From Streptomyces sp. NBC_01750 (GTDB lineage: Bacteria > Actinomycetota > Actinomycetes > Streptomycetales > Streptomycetaceae), in contig NZ_CP109137.1 of the NCBI RefSeq assembly GCF_035918095.1, forward strand, positions 8,682,001-8,746,000: DNA of 64,000 bases, read 5' to 3'. The number at the start of each line of letters is the position of its first letter. Position 1 is the first letter of the stretch. Under the pieces are notes generated by a model. That model was not told the DNA's origin and did not search any database. It was given only the letters and a program-made list of their open reading frames with translations. Shown one piece after another: positions 52,225-61,557 of the stretch. Made by a program: the position numbers and the translations under genes.

Positions 52225-52610
52225 GTGCGCTTGTCGTGACGTCGCTGAAAGAGGCCATGGCCTCGTGCACCCCCTGGCAGGTGCCTGGTGCAGCTGACTA
52301 CGCGTCGGTCTCGGAGCTGTTCAAGATCGCAACCACTCCTTCGGTGGCGGTGGCTGTGGCGATCGGTGCCCAGCCGTCCGTCATCTGTGCCTGTCAGCGG
52401 CTAGAGGCTGGCATCGCCGGCGAGTTCGGCCGTGCCAGTGGCGAGGCCGTCTTCGGCGCCGTGGGCCAACCGGACATCCAAGAGGGGTTGCTGTCCGCGC
52501 CGGCCCAGCGCCTGACCGACCGATCCCGAGTTGCTGCGGCGTGTCCTCATAGCCAGGTACGAGCGGGGGGTAGGCGGTCGAGGACCAGATACCAGCGGGT
52601 CACGGTCGCT
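52225..52610 (+). pseudogene. Enoyl-CoA hydratase/isomerase-like remnant
   Basis: Reads ASVSELFKIATTPSVAVAVA, IGAQPSVICACQRLEAGIAG, then AVFGAVGQPDIQEGLLSAPA and QRLTD. These follow the crotonase core (...P-VA-V-G-A-GAG-E..CD....A-FGQPE-..GL-P-.G..RL-R), but the oxyanion-hole glycines are disrupted and both ends are missing. Confidence 0.5.
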
Positions 52611-52682
52611 CGACCCGCCACGACGCCGCGAGGGCCGTGCCGGGAGACGCTCTCGTGTCGGCCCACCGGTCGGACACCACGT

Positions 52683-53339
52683 TCATGACGCCGTCCCTGC
52701 GCCTGGCCGCTTGCTTGCCGCGGTGACAGTCGCAAGGGCGGACAGAATGAGCACGGTCGACGCCGCGCCGGGGTCCTCGTGACCGATGGTGCGGGCGCCG
52801 AGATAGCTCGCGCGGCCCTTCCGGGCCTGCATGGCGACGGTCTGCTTCAGGCCCCGCACGGCGGCGTCGTATGCCGCGCGGGTGGCGTTGCTCAGGTCGC
52901 CGCCGGTGTCGATGACGGCCTGGTAGGCGGTCACGGCCGGGCCGAGGGCGTCGATCATCGTCTTGTCGCCCTCGAGTGCCGCGCCGATCCGCTGGATGCC
53001 GGTGAGGGCAGCTGCCAACGCCGCCCCGAGTTGTGCCGCAGACACGTCGGGTTCCTCGCCCAGGGTCCCCGCGGCCTGCCGGAAACCGGTGCCGTACAGC
53101 GGTCCCGAGGCGCCGCCGGTCTTGCTGATCAGTGCCCGGCCGACGGTGGCGAGCACCGCTCCGGGGGTGGACGGGTTGGTTTCGTCCAGCATGGCCACCG
53201 CCGCCTGCAGGCCACGGCGCATGTTGATGCCGTGGTCGGCGTCGCCGACAGCGGAGTCGAGGCGGGTCAGATGATCGGTGTTATCGACCACCAGTCGGGC
53301 CGCCTCGTGGATCCAGGCCCGGAACATGCTCGCGTCCAT
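52683..53339 (-). CDS. dhaL: Dihydroxyacetone kinase subunit DhaL (second copy)
   Basis: 218 residues. Eight-helix ADP-binding subunit: RLDSAVGDADHGINMRRGL holds the metal-binding Asp residues, followed by ISKTGGASGPLYGTGFR, GDKTMIDALGPA and QARKGRASYLGARTIGHEDPGA, all family hallmarks. It transfers phosphate between the PTS protein DhaM and dihydroxyacetone bound covalently to DhaK. It lies 46 bp downstream of dhaK2 and ends the operon. Of the two DhaL copies, this one pairs with the dhaK at 53386. Confidence 0.93.
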   Translation of the reverse strand: MDASMFRAWIHEAARLVVDNTDHLTRLDSAVGDADHGINMRRGLQAAVAMLDETNPSTPGAVLATVGRALISKTGGASGPLYGTGFRQAAGTLGEEPDVSAAQLGAALAAALTGIQRIGAALEGDKTMIDALGPAVTAYQAVIDTGGDLSNATRAAYDAAVRGLKQTVAMQARKGRASYLGARTIGHEDPGAASTVLILSALATVTAASKRPGAGTAS

Positions 53340-53385
53340 TGTCGTCCTTCTCCCTCGTGGTGTCCGTCGTGGTGTCCGAGGCCGT

Positions 53386-54378
53386 TCAGCGTCCCCAGCG
53401 CAGTGCGGGGGTCTCTACGGGGGCATCCCACAGATAGGTGAGCTGCGGCGTGAGCCGGCACACCGTGATCGTGCAACCGGCCATGTCCAGGCTGGTGATG
53501 TAGTTGCCGACCAGGTTGCGGGTGATCCACACGCCATGGTCGGCGAGCCACTCGGCAACCGCGGCATACACCACGTACAGCTCAAGAAGCGGGGTGCCAC
53601 CCAGGCCGTTGACCATCACGAGCACTTCGCCTGAGAGCGGCATGTCGGCGTGGATGGCGTCCAACGCGACAGCGACGATCTCCTTGGCGGAGACGAGCCT
53701 GCTGCGGGCGCGACCGGGCTCGCCGTGGATGCCGACGCCCAGCTCGATCTCGTCCTCGCCCAGCTCGAAACCGGGCTTGCCCGCCGCGGGCACCGTGCAC
53801 GGCGTGAGCGCCACCCCGAACGAACGGGACCGGTCGTTGACCTCCCGGCCCCAAGCCGCAGCCGAGGCCAGGTCCGCGCCAAGCTCGGCAGCCGCACCGA
53901 CGATCTTCTCCACGAACACGGTCGCCCCGGTACCCCGCCGGCCCGCCGTCCACGTACTGTTCTCCACGGCGACATCGTCATTGACCACGACGCCCTCCAC
54001 CCGCACGCCGTCGTCGGCGGCCAAATCGGCGGCCATCTGGAAGTTCAGCACGTCGCCGGTGTAGTTCTTCACGATGTGCAGCACCCCCGCCCCGCCGTCA
54101 ACGGCCCGCGTGGCGGCGAGTATCTGGTCCGGTACGGGAGAGGTGAACACCTCACCGGGACAGGCCGCATCCAGCATCCCGTACCCGACGAACCCGCCGT
54201 GCAGCGGCTCGTGCCCGGACCCGCCACCTGACACCAGGCCGACCTTCCCAGCGGTCGGCCCGCCCGCGCGGACGATGTAGCGGTCGGACGTGTCGACCAC
54301 CAGTGAGGGGTGCGCTGCGGCCACGCCGACGAGAGCGTCGGCGAGCACCTCATCGGGCGAGTTGATGAGCTTCTTCAC
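53386..54378 (-). CDS. dhaK: Dihydroxyacetone kinase subunit DhaK (second copy)
   Basis: 330 residues from a GTG at 54378. The substrate site is clear: [17 protein letters not shown] at the start, [14 protein letters not shown], and the catalytic His of VGIHGEPGR that binds dihydroxyacetone as a hemiaminal. The C-terminal [17 protein letters not shown] is standard. About 75% alike to the copy at 55728 by eye. A 170-bp gap separates it from the deleted EI gene, so it may have its own promoter. Confidence 0.94.
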   Translation of the reverse strand: MKKLINSPDEVLADALVGVAAAHPSLVVDTSDRYIVRAGGPTAGKVGLVSGGGSGHEPLHGGFVGYGMLDAACPGEVFTSPVPDQILAATRAVDGGAGVLHIVKNYTGDVLNFQMAADLAADDGVRVEGVVVNDDVAVENSTWTAGRRGTGATVFVEKIVGAAAELGADLASAAAWGREVNDRSRSFGVALTPCTVPAAGKPGFELGEDEIELGVGIHGEPGRARSRLVSAKEIVAVALDAIHADMPLSGEVLVMVNGLGGTPLLELYVVYAAVAEWLADHGVWITRNLVGNYITSLDMAGCTITVCRLTPQLTYLWDAPVETPALRWGR

Positions 54379-54548
54379 GGTTCAGGCCCCTTCTCGACTG
54401 GATAAGAACATCAGCAGAAATCCATCAAATGGTATGTATCAGTAGGATTTGTCAGGGCGTCATCTTGCGCGTCACACAGGTCCTTTGATGGGCCGGTCCG
54501 GTCGGACCTGCCCATGCTCGACTGATCGCGCCATGTGCGCGGCTCGAG
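54379..54548. promoter_or_regulatory. Possible promoter of the second dhaKL pair
   Basis: 170 bp that are AT-richer than their surroundings (ATCCATCAAATGGTATGTATC near 54420-54440). The 27-nt IclR-type operator found at the other two dha promoters is not present here. Confidence 0.35.
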
Positions 54549-54952
54549 TCAGGGCAGCGACGGCTGGCAGCACTGCTCGACGAGTCGCCAGACCTCTTCG
54601 GGGGTTTCGCGGGTGAGGGCGATGGCCGCCAGGGAGGCGCAGGTGTCATGGCGCAGGCGGCGGATGCGGGCGCGTACTTCGTCGACGGCGGCTGGTGCTA
54701 CGGAGAGGATGTCGCAGCCGAGGCCGATGAGCAGGGGGGTAACGAGGGGGTCTGCGGCGGCGTCGCCGCAGACGGATACCTGGCGGTTGTGGCGGTGGGC
54801 GACGGCGTCGAAGGCGTCGGTGATCTGCTGTGCGGCGTCGCCACCGGTGCGGTGGGGGAGCGCGGTTGTGCTGGGCGAGCGGTCGGTGCGGTGGAGGAAC
54901 CCCAGGGCTATGCCGGGTGCGGCGGTATGCCCGGCGTAGGTGTGGCGGTTGG

Positions 54953-54956
<4 letters not shown>
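54549..54956 (-). CDS. PTS enzyme I-like protein with large internal deletion
   Basis: 135 residues. The first ~40 residues (YAGHTAAPGIALGFLHR) are the start of PTS enzyme I. From about residue 48 the sequence is the EI C-terminus: HRHNRQVSVCGDAAADPLVT, LLIGLGCDILSVAPAAVDEV, RARIRRL, keeping the active-site-region Cys. About 390 residues between, including the phospho-His domain and most of the PEP-binding barrel, are absent, but the frame is open. The ATG overlaps the dhaL stop (ATGA). It cannot phosphorylate HPr on its own; it is probably a relic of a full dha-linked EI. Confidence 0.75.
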
Positions 54957-55594
<638 letters not shown>

Positions 55595-55727
55595 GGTTGG
55601 TGCGTGGCGGGTTCACGGTTGGGCGAGCCGGGGGCGGGGGCGGATGCGGGGGGGCGGTCGGGTGAGCTGGATCGGGAAGGCTCCCGCCCGGCCCTCGCGT
55701 ATCGCGCGGCCCCGCCCCCGGCTCGGT

Positions 55728-56726
55728 TCAGGCGCCCCAGCGCACGGCTGGGGTGTTCACAGGTGCGTCCCACAGGGACAGCATGTCGGCGTCGGCCTTG
55801 CACACGGTGATGGAAACACCGGCCATATCCAGGCTGGTCACATAGTTCCCAACAAGATTGCGGGCGATGACCACGCCCTTGTCCGCCAGGGCGGCCGCGA
55901 CCTCGTTGAAGACCACATACAACTCGATGAGCGGGGTGCCGCCCAGCCCGTTGACCATGACGATGGTCTCCTCGCCGGCGGCGAGCGGCTGGTCGGCGAG
56001 GATGGCGTCCAGGGCGGTGGCCACGATCTCCTTGGCGGAGCGGAGCTTCTCCCTGCGGCGGCCGGGCTCGCCATGGATGCCGACGCCGACCTCCATCTCG
56101 TCCTCGGGCAGGTCGAAGCCCGGCTTGCCGGAGGCCGGGGTGGTACAGGCGGTCAGTGCCACGGCGAAGGACCGGGAGGCGGCGTTGACCCGCTTGGCCA
56201 TCTCGGCGACGGCGGCGAGGTCGGCGCCCTGCTCGGCGAGAGCGCCGGCGATCTTCTCGACGAAGACGGTGGCGCCGGTGCCCCGGCGCCCGGCGGTCCA
56301 GGTGGAGTCCTGGACGGCGACGTCGTCGTCGACCAGCACGGTCTCCACCGTGATGCCTTCCTCGGCGGCCAGTTCGGCGGCCATCTGGAAGTTGAGGACG
56401 TCACCGGTGTAGTTCTTCACGATGAACAGCACGCCGGAGCCGCCGTTGACGGCCTGGGCCGCGGCAAGCATCTGGCCGGGCACGGGCGAGGTGAACACCT
56501 CCCCAGGACAGGCGGCGTCCAGCATGCCGAGTCCCACGAAGCCGCCGTGCAGCGGCTCGTGCCCGGAACCGCCGCCGGAGATGAGTGCGACCTTGTCCGG
56601 TCTGGTGCCGCCCGCGCGGGTGATCACCTTGTTCTCCGCGTCGACCTTCAGCTCCGGGTGAGCGGCGGCGATGCCGGCCAGGGCCTCATCCAGCACCGCC
56701 TCGGGAGCGTTGATGAGCTTCTTCAC
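55728..56726 (-). CDS. dhaK: Dihydroxyacetone kinase subunit DhaK (first copy)
   Basis: 332 residues from a GTG at 56726 that overlaps the glpF stop (GTGA). [38 protein letters not shown] and [10 protein letters not shown] (catalytic His) are all present. It binds dihydroxyacetone, which DhaL phosphorylates to dihydroxyacetone phosphate for glycolysis. Coupling to a glycerol channel suggests use of glycerol or dihydroxyacetone from outside. Confidence 0.95.
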   Translation of the reverse strand: MKKLINAPEAVLDEALAGIAAAHPELKVDAENKVITRAGGTRPDKVALISGGGSGHEPLHGGFVGLGMLDAACPGEVFTSPVPGQMLAAAQAVNGGSGVLFIVKNYTGDVLNFQMAAELAAEEGITVETVLVDDDVAVQDSTWTAGRRGTGATVFVEKIAGALAEQGADLAAVAEMAKRVNAASRSFAVALTACTTPASGKPGFDLPEDEMEVGVGIHGEPGRRREKLRSAKEIVATALDAILADQPLAAGEETIVMVNGLGGTPLIELYVVFNEVAAALADKGVVIARNLVGNYVTSLDMAGVSITVCKADADMLSLWDAPVNTPAVRWGA

Positions 56727-57499
56727 GACAGGGCTCCTTCGGCAGTGGCGGGCTGGGCGGCCTGGCTCTCAGCCCCATTTACAGCGGCGGCCTTGCGGTG
56801 GGCGTTGAGGGCGGTGTAGAGGACGCCGGCGGCGAGGGCGCCGATCACCTCGGCGGCCAGGTAGACGGGCAGCTGGTCCCAGTGGACCGTGCCGTTGAAG
56901 AGCTCGCCGGTGATCATCGGGCCGAGCGTCCTGGCCGGGTTGATGGACGCCGCGGTGGCGGGCGCCACCGGAATGATGATCGCGAACACGCCGAGGCCGA
57001 TGGCCAGGCCCGCGAAGCCGCCGGCCGCGCGCCGGTCGATGGCCCCGAAGACGATGAACGCGAGGATGAACGTGCCGATGGCTTCGGCGAAGAAGGCCTG
57101 CCCCGCGCCGACACCGGTGCCGTAGGCGGCGATACCGAGGCCGACATCGACCGCCTTCTTCCCCAGCACCCCCACGATCGCGAGCGCCCCCAGCACCGCA
57201 CCGGCCACCTGGGCCGCGATGTAGCCGGGGACGTCCCGCCAGGGCATCTTCTTCGTGGCCGCCAGGGCCAGGGTGATGGCCGGGTTGATCTGGCAGCCGG
57301 AGATATGGCCGATCGCATAGACCATCGCGATGACCGCGGTGGCGAAGGCCAGCGAGATCATTCCCAGCTGCGCCATGGTGAACGGGGCGTCGCCGCCGAC
57401 GATGAGCGTCGCGGGGACCGAACCGACACCGATGAACACCAGCACCGCGGTGCCCAGCATCTCGGCCACAAGCTTCTGTGAGTAAGAGTTTTCTTCCAT
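56723..57499 (-). CDS. glpF: Glycerol uptake facilitator (MIP/aquaporin family)
   Basis: 258 residues from an ATG at 57499 (MEENSYSQKL). Six membrane helices plus two half-helices, with both NPA boxes: GCQINPAITLALA and ASINPARTLGP. The Asp/Arg following the second box and the Gly-rich pore fit glycerol-conducting members. It is the first gene of glpF-dhaK-dhaL. A 27-nt operator-like sequence ~150 bp upstream matches one beside the IclR regulator, so it is probably controlled by that protein. Confidence 0.93.
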   Translation of the reverse strand: MEENSYSQKLVAEMLGTAVLVFIGVGSVPATLIVGGDAPFTMAQLGMISLAFATAVIAMVYAIGHISGCQINPAITLALAATKKMPWRDVPGYIAAQVAGAVLGALAIVGVLGKKAVDVGLGIAAYGTGVGAGQAFFAEAIGTFILAFIVFGAIDRRAAGGFAGLAIGLGVFAIIIPVAPATAASINPARTLGPMITGELFNGTVHWDQLPVYLAAEVIGALAAGVLYTALNAHRKAAAVNGAESQAAQPATAEGALS

Positions 57500-57647
57500 G
57501 ATGGCGCCCAGCGCCGAGCGGCAGCTTGGGCGTCTCACCTCCTCCGCGTGGAGCGGGCTATGAAGGGAGGTGGCCGCCAGGTGGTCAGGGGTCGGGCACC
57601 TGGCGGCCGGCTCAGGGGAACCGGATAACCAGCGGAATCCGGCAAGA

Positions 57648-57674
57648 CGTTCACTATGGATGAACGTTGTTCCG
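57648..57674. promoter_or_regulatory. IclR-type operator upstream of glpF-dhaKL
   Basis: Contains the inverted repeat ACGTTCA (57647-57653) / TGAACGT (57661-57667) with a 7-nt spacer, followed by TGTTCCG. It matches the site at 60262-60288 at 23 of 27 positions. Confidence 0.75.
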
Positions 57675-57741
57675 GAAGTTAAGCCCGCGTTTCAGACCTG
57701 TCAAGAGGTTCGGCGACTGTCGGGCACTACGGACACGGGAA

Positions 57742-57770
57742 AGGCCCCACGGCGATGCGCCGTGGGGCCT
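57742..57770. terminator. Strong hairpin, probable original terminator of iclR
   Basis: AGGCCCCACGGCG (57742-57754) pairs perfectly with 57758-57770, 3-nt loop. No gene ends nearby today. It lies where the leftward iclR message would end if the IS110 element were removed. Confidence 0.6.
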
Positions 57771-57799
57771 GGGTACAGGTGCCGGGGAGCGGGAAGGCG

Positions 57800-59462
57800 G
57801 GCGCCGCAGCCGAGCTGCAGGTGGATGCGGAGTGTGTAGGTCAGCGACTCAGCGCACCTTCGGTGCGCGCCGGGGGCGTGGTAAATGCCGTGGCGCGCGC
57901 CGGAGGTGCTTCTGTCTGCCCTGACGTGGGCTGGTCTCGGTCCGGGACGCTGGTGGGGTTCGTTCCGGCCGAAACCGAGGCTTCTGTGATGCCGGTGAGC
58001 TCGCAGGTCAGCGTGGTGCTGGGGGCCTTCCACGGGCACCGTGGAGTGTTGCTGTGAGCACGGGCGTCAGAATTCCTGTTTCACCCTGGCCCTCCCGGAA
58101 CGGCGGACCGTCTGGCCGTTGACCGGGGAGGAGCAAGGTCATGGACGTGCTGCACGAACGCTGCGCGGGTTTGGACATCAGCAAGAAGGACGCCAAGGCG
58201 TGCGTGCGCACCCCGAGTACGAAACGGCGCGGCTCTTTCACCACCGAGACCACGACCTGGGGCTCGACGACGAACGCGGTACTGGCCCTGCGGGACCACC
58301 TACTCACCGCCGAGGTCACACTCGTCGTGATCGAAGCGACCTCGGACTACTGGAAGCCCTTCTACTGCCTACTCGTTGAGGACCTGGACGTGATCCTGGT
58401 CAACGCGCGGCAGGTCAAGAACCTGCCTGGCCGCAAGACGGACGTCTCGGACGCGGCCTGGCCGGCCCAGCTCGGTGCCCACGGTCTGGTGAGGCCCTCG
58501 TTCGTGCCGCCGCAGCCGGTGCGCGAACTGCGGGATCTGACCCGGGCCCGCACCCAGATGACCCGCGAGCGCGGACAGATCGTCCAACGCGTGGAGAAAC
58601 TCCTTGAGGACACCGGCATCAAACTTGCCGCGGTCGCCGCCGACATCATGGGCGTCTCCGGACGGGCCATGCTGGAGGCCCTCATCGCCGGGGAATGTGA
58701 CCCGCAGGCCCTGGCCGAACTGGCCAAACGACGCATGCGCGGCAAGATCCCCGAGCTGACCGAGGCCCTGACCGGCCGGTTCCGGCACCACCATGCATTC
58801 CTGGCCAGGCTGTATCTGGACCAGTACGACCACCTCACCGGCGCGATCGGGCAGCTGGATACGCGTATCGAGGAGGCGATGGCCCCCTTCCAGCCCGCCC
58901 TCGACCTGCTCGACACCATCCCCGGCGTCAACCGGGCCGTGGCCGAAGTGATCATCGCGGAAACCGGCGGCGACATGAACCGCTTCGCGACGGCCAAGCA
59001 CCTCGCGTCCTGGGCCGGGGTCTGCCCCGGCCACCACGAGTCCGCCGGCCGCACCAAGAACACGAAGGTCCGCCCCGGCAACCCGTATCTCAAAGGCGCC
59101 CTCGGGCTGGCGGCGTTCGGCGCGGTGAGAACCAAGGACACCTATCTGCAGGCCCGCTACAAGCGTCTGACCGCCCGCCGCGGCCCACTGCGGGCCCTGG
59201 TCGCCGTCGAGCACTCGATCATCACCGCGATCTGGCACATGCTCACCGACAGCGTCCCCTACCAGGAACTCGGCGGCACCTACTTCGCCCACCGCGACCC
59301 CGAACGCGCCACCCGCCGCGCGATCACCGCACTCAACCAGCTCGGCTACACCGTCACCCTCAATCCACGGGAAGACGCCGCCTGACCAACAGCCCCGAAC
59401 ACCCGGCGACCCACGGCCACCGGGCACCCAGTACTGCCCACCCCCACCCTGACCTGCATCTA
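57800..59462 (+). mobile_element. IS110-family insertion sequence (ends not defined)
   Basis: Built around the transposase at 58141-59385. IS110 elements have no terminal inverted repeats and usually carry a long non-coding left end that encodes a structured guide (bridge) RNA; here ~340 bp precede the start codon. A stable hairpin (GCGCACC-TTC-GGTGCGC, 57852-57868) lies in that region. The exact ends cannot be read from one copy. Confidence 0.45.
58141..59385 (+). CDS. IS110-family transposase (DEDD recombinase)
   Basis: 414 residues from an ATG at 58141 behind GGGGAGGAG. The N-terminal RuvC-like DEDD domain has GLDISKKDAKACV, VVIEATSDYWKPFY and KTDVSDAAW. The C-terminal Transposase_20 domain has LDTIPGVNRAVAEVIIAETG, FATAKHLASWAGVCPG and NPYLKGALGLAAF with the serine-region tail. 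Full length and undamaged. It lies between glpF and iclR and so splits a glycerol/dha locus. Confidence 0.93.
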   Translation: MDVLHERCAGLDISKKDAKACVRTPSTKRRGSFTTETTTWGSTTNAVLALRDHLLTAEVTLVVIEATSDYWKPFYCLLVEDLDVILVNARQVKNLPGRKTDVSDAAWPAQLGAHGLVRPSFVPPQPVRELRDLTRARTQMTRERGQIVQRVEKLLEDTGIKLAAVAADIMGVSGRAMLEALIAGECDPQALAELAKRRMRGKIPELTEALTGRFRHHHAFLARLYLDQYDHLTGAIGQLDTRIEEAMAPFQPALDLLDTIPGVNRAVAEVIIAETGGDMNRFATAKHLASWAGVCPGHHESAGRTKNTKVRPGNPYLKGALGLAAFGAVRTKDTYLQARYKRLTARRGPLRALVAVEHSIITAIWHMLTDSVPYQELGGTYFAHRDPERATRRAITALNQLGYTVTLNPREDAA

Positions 59463-59470
59463 TTTACGCG

Positions 59471-60247
59471 TCAGGTGCTTGCGATGCGGGCTACCCCGCG
59501 GGGGGCGCCCAGGTCGCGGGAGAGGTTGCGGGCGGTCTCCCGGACCGCGACGGCCAGCTCCTGGCGTGCTGATTCGGCCAGTAGGCGCTCGACAGGGCCG
59601 ACAATGCCGATGGCGCCGACCACCTCGCCGGAACGGTCGAAGACAGGGGATGCGATGCCCGCGTCCCCGATGGCGGACTCCTGATCCTCGATCGCGTACC
59701 CCGTCCTGAGGATCTCCTTCAGCTGGCCGGCCAGCTCCTCCCGGTCGGTGATGCTGGCGCCGGTGAGCACTGCCCGGTCGCCCGCGAGCAGCCGCTCACC
59801 CACGGCCGCCGGAGCGAAGGCCACGACGGCCTTGCCCAGGGCGCAGGTGTTCCACGGGATGCTGGCTCCCACCTCGAGGATCTGCACGGCACCCTCGGGC
59901 CGGAAGGCGTGGTGCACCACCAGGACATGGTCGCCGGTGAGCACGGCCACCCACACCGCCTCGTTCGTCCGGGTGGCGAGCTGGTCCGCCCAGGTCAGTG
60001 AGCGGGTCCGCAGCTCCTGGGTGTCCAAGTAGGCGTTGCCCAGCTGTACCAGGTCCGGGCCGAGCTGGTACTTGGAGCTGTCCCGGTCCTGCACCACCAG
60101 CCCCTCGCGCTCCAGCGTGCGCAGCAGCGCATGGACGGTGGGCTTGGCCACGCCCAAGCGGTCGGCCAGCTCGGTCACACCAAGCCGGGGCCCAGTGGAT
60201 GCGAGATCCCGCAAGATCTGCACCGCCCGATGAACCGCTTGCACCAT
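59471..60247 (-). CDS. IclR-family regulator of the glycerol/dihydroxyacetone locus
   Basis: 258 residues from an ATG at 60247. The N-terminal winged helix reads AVQILRDLASTGPRLGVTEL, ADRLGVAKPTVHALLRTLER. The C-terminal effector domain has SIPWNTCALGKAVVAFA, YAIEDQESAIGDAGIASPVF and GAIGIVGPVERL, typical of IclR/GylR proteins. The operator-like 27-mer lies 15 bp upstream of its start, shared with dhaM, and again before glpF. It probably regulates itself, dhaM-HPr and glpF-dhaKL. In Streptomyces the related GylR controls glycerol genes. Confidence 0.92.
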   Translation of the reverse strand: MVQAVHRAVQILRDLASTGPRLGVTELADRLGVAKPTVHALLRTLEREGLVVQDRDSSKYQLGPDLVQLGNAYLDTQELRTRSLTWADQLATRTNEAVWVAVLTGDHVLVVHHAFRPEGAVQILEVGASIPWNTCALGKAVVAFAPAAVGERLLAGDRAVLTGASITDREELAGQLKEILRTGYAIEDQESAIGDAGIASPVFDRSGEVVGAIGIVGPVERLLAESARQELAVAVRETARNLSRDLGAPRGVARIAST

Positions 60248-60261
60248 CGAAGAATTCTCCT

Positions 60262-60288
60262 CGTTCAGTATTGATGAACAATGTTCCG
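60262..60288. promoter_or_regulatory. IclR-type operator between iclR and dhaM
   Basis: Contains GTTCA (60263-60267) and TGAAC (60273-60277... part of TTGATGAACA), followed by TGTTCCG. It matches 57648-57674 at 23 of 27 positions and sits in the 50-bp gap between the divergent starts, where a bound protein would block both. Confidence 0.75.
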
Positions 60289-60297
60289 TGATTTAAC

Positions 60298-60699
60298 ATG
60301 CTGTTCATGAGCGCATCTGTCGGCATCGTACTCGTGTCCCACAGCGCCGAGCTCGCCGCAGGACTTCGCCTGCTGGTCGAGCAGATCGGCTCCGATAACG
60401 TCGCCGTCGCCACCGCCGGGGGGACCGCCGAAGGCCGGATCGGCACCAGCTACGACCTCGTTCTCGCCGCGATCCGGGATGCCGATCGCGGAGCCGGCGT
60501 CGTCGTCCTTCCCGACCTCGGCAGCTCCGTCCTCACCGCCCGCACCGTCCTGGAAGACCATCCCCGCACCGACGTAACGATCGTCGACGCACCCTTCGTC
60601 GAAGGAGCCGTCGCAGCCGTCGTCACCGCCGCATCCGGCGGCGATCTCAAGACCGTCGCCAACGCCGCCAAGGAGGCCCGCAATGTCCCCAAGCTCTGA
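60298..60699 (+). CDS. dhaM: DhaM, PTS phosphocarrier of dihydroxyacetone kinase (EIIA-type domain only)
   Basis: 133 residues; start ATG at 60298, or ATG at 60307. VGIVLVSHSAELAAGLRLLV carries the phospho-His (SHS), followed by AGGTAEGRIGTSYDLVLAAI and VVVLPDLGSSVLTARTVLED of the mannose-type EIIA fold. It receives phosphate from HPr and recharges ADP on DhaL. In some bacteria DhaM is fused to HPr and EI; here HPr is a separate overlapping gene. There is no clear Shine-Dalgarno, so the message may be leaderless. Confidence 0.92.
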   Translation: MLFMSASVGIVLVSHSAELAAGLRLLVEQIGSDNVAVATAGGTAEGRIGTSYDLVLAAIRDADRGAGVVVLPDLGSSVLTARTVLEDHPRTDVTIVDAPFVEGAVAAVVTAASGGDLKTVANAAKEARNVPKL

Positions 60700-60982
60700 C
60701 GCCACCACCACGACCGCCACCACCACGGCGAGTCACGAAACCTCCGTCGTCCTGCCCGCCAACCTGCACGCCCGCCCCGCAGGCCAACTCGCCCGCGCCG
60801 CAGCCGAGTACACCAGCGCAATACAGCTGGAACACAGCGGCCGGACCGTCAACCCCACCGGCGTCCTCGCCGTGATGGGCCTGGGCGCCACAGCCGGAAG
60901 CACCGTGACCGTCCGCGCCGAAGGCCCCGACGCAGAACAGGCCGTCACGGCGCTGGCCGACATCCTCGCCACCGCCGAATAA
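60683..60982 (+). CDS. HPr-family phosphocarrier protein
   Basis: 99 residues. The ATG at 60683 overlaps dhaM by 17 nt. After a Thr/Ala-rich lead, the HPr fold is plain: VVLPANLHARPAGQLARAAA with the phospho-His, and GVLAVMGLGATAGSTVTVRA. The regulatory serine position (S46 in HPr) is not a Ser in TGVLAVM. It passes phosphate from enzyme I to DhaM. The only local EI gene is deleted, so a housekeeping EI must serve it. Confidence 0.92.
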   Translation: MSPSSDATTTTATTTASHETSVVLPANLHARPAGQLARAAAEYTSAIQLEHSGRTVNPTGVLAVMGLGATAGSTVTVRAEGPDAEQAVTALADILATAE

Positions 60983-61033
60983 CCCGGCGCCCGGCCAGCC
61001 ATGAGGATCCGAGACGAGTGGAGGTGGCCGAGG

Positions 61034-61504
61034 ATGACCACCCCGGCCATGCCCAGGTCCGACACCGACGTGGACCTGCTCCCGCGGACCGAGCACATCT
61101 GCCCGCTGCCGCACATCCCCGAGGGCGTCTCCGTCGTGCGCCGCCGCGCACGCAGGGTCCTGGGCCACTGGGCCCTGCCCACGGAGACAGCAGACGACGC
61201 CATCCTGGTGATCTCGGAACTGATCACCAACGCGATTGCCCACGCACTGCCCCCAGCAGTGCTGCGGCTGTCGATGCCCGTGGTCGGCGGCCGTCGCGGC
61301 CTCCGCATCGAGGTCACAGACGCTGGGCCCCTAGCCCGGCCGCGCCGATCACCCGACAGCCCGCACCCTGCGGAACATGAGGAACACGGCCGCGGGACCG
61401 GCATCATCGCCGCCCTCTCCATGCGGCACGGCGTATCCCATCACCTCCACAGAATCACCCGATGGGCGGACCTCCACGTGGCGTCCAGCTGGTCAGTCCC
61501 ATAG
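61034..61504 (+). CDS. RsbW-like ATP-binding protein (anti-sigma factor kinase family)
   Basis: 156 residues from an ATG at 61034 with GGAGGTGG upstream; an ATG at 61001 is less well placed. It is a single GHKL ATPase domain: N box ISELITNAIAHA, G1 EVTDAGP, G2 HGRGTGIIAAL. Streptomyces have dozens of these small ATPases, many of unknown partner. No sigma factor or STAS gene is adjacent. The following DNA is a group II intron that starts ~50 bp after its stop. Confidence 0.88.
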   Translation: MTTPAMPRSDTDVDLLPRTEHICPLPHIPEGVSVVRRRARRVLGHWALPTETADDAILVISELITNAIAHALPPAVLRLSMPVVGGRRGLRIEVTDAGPLARPRRSPDSPHPAEHEEHGRGTGIIAALSMRHGVSHHLHRITRWADLHVASSWSVP

Positions 61505-61557
61505 AAGTTGGGCACCCGCCCAGGACTGCTCCGAGATCACTGCCGCGTCTCCTGGTT

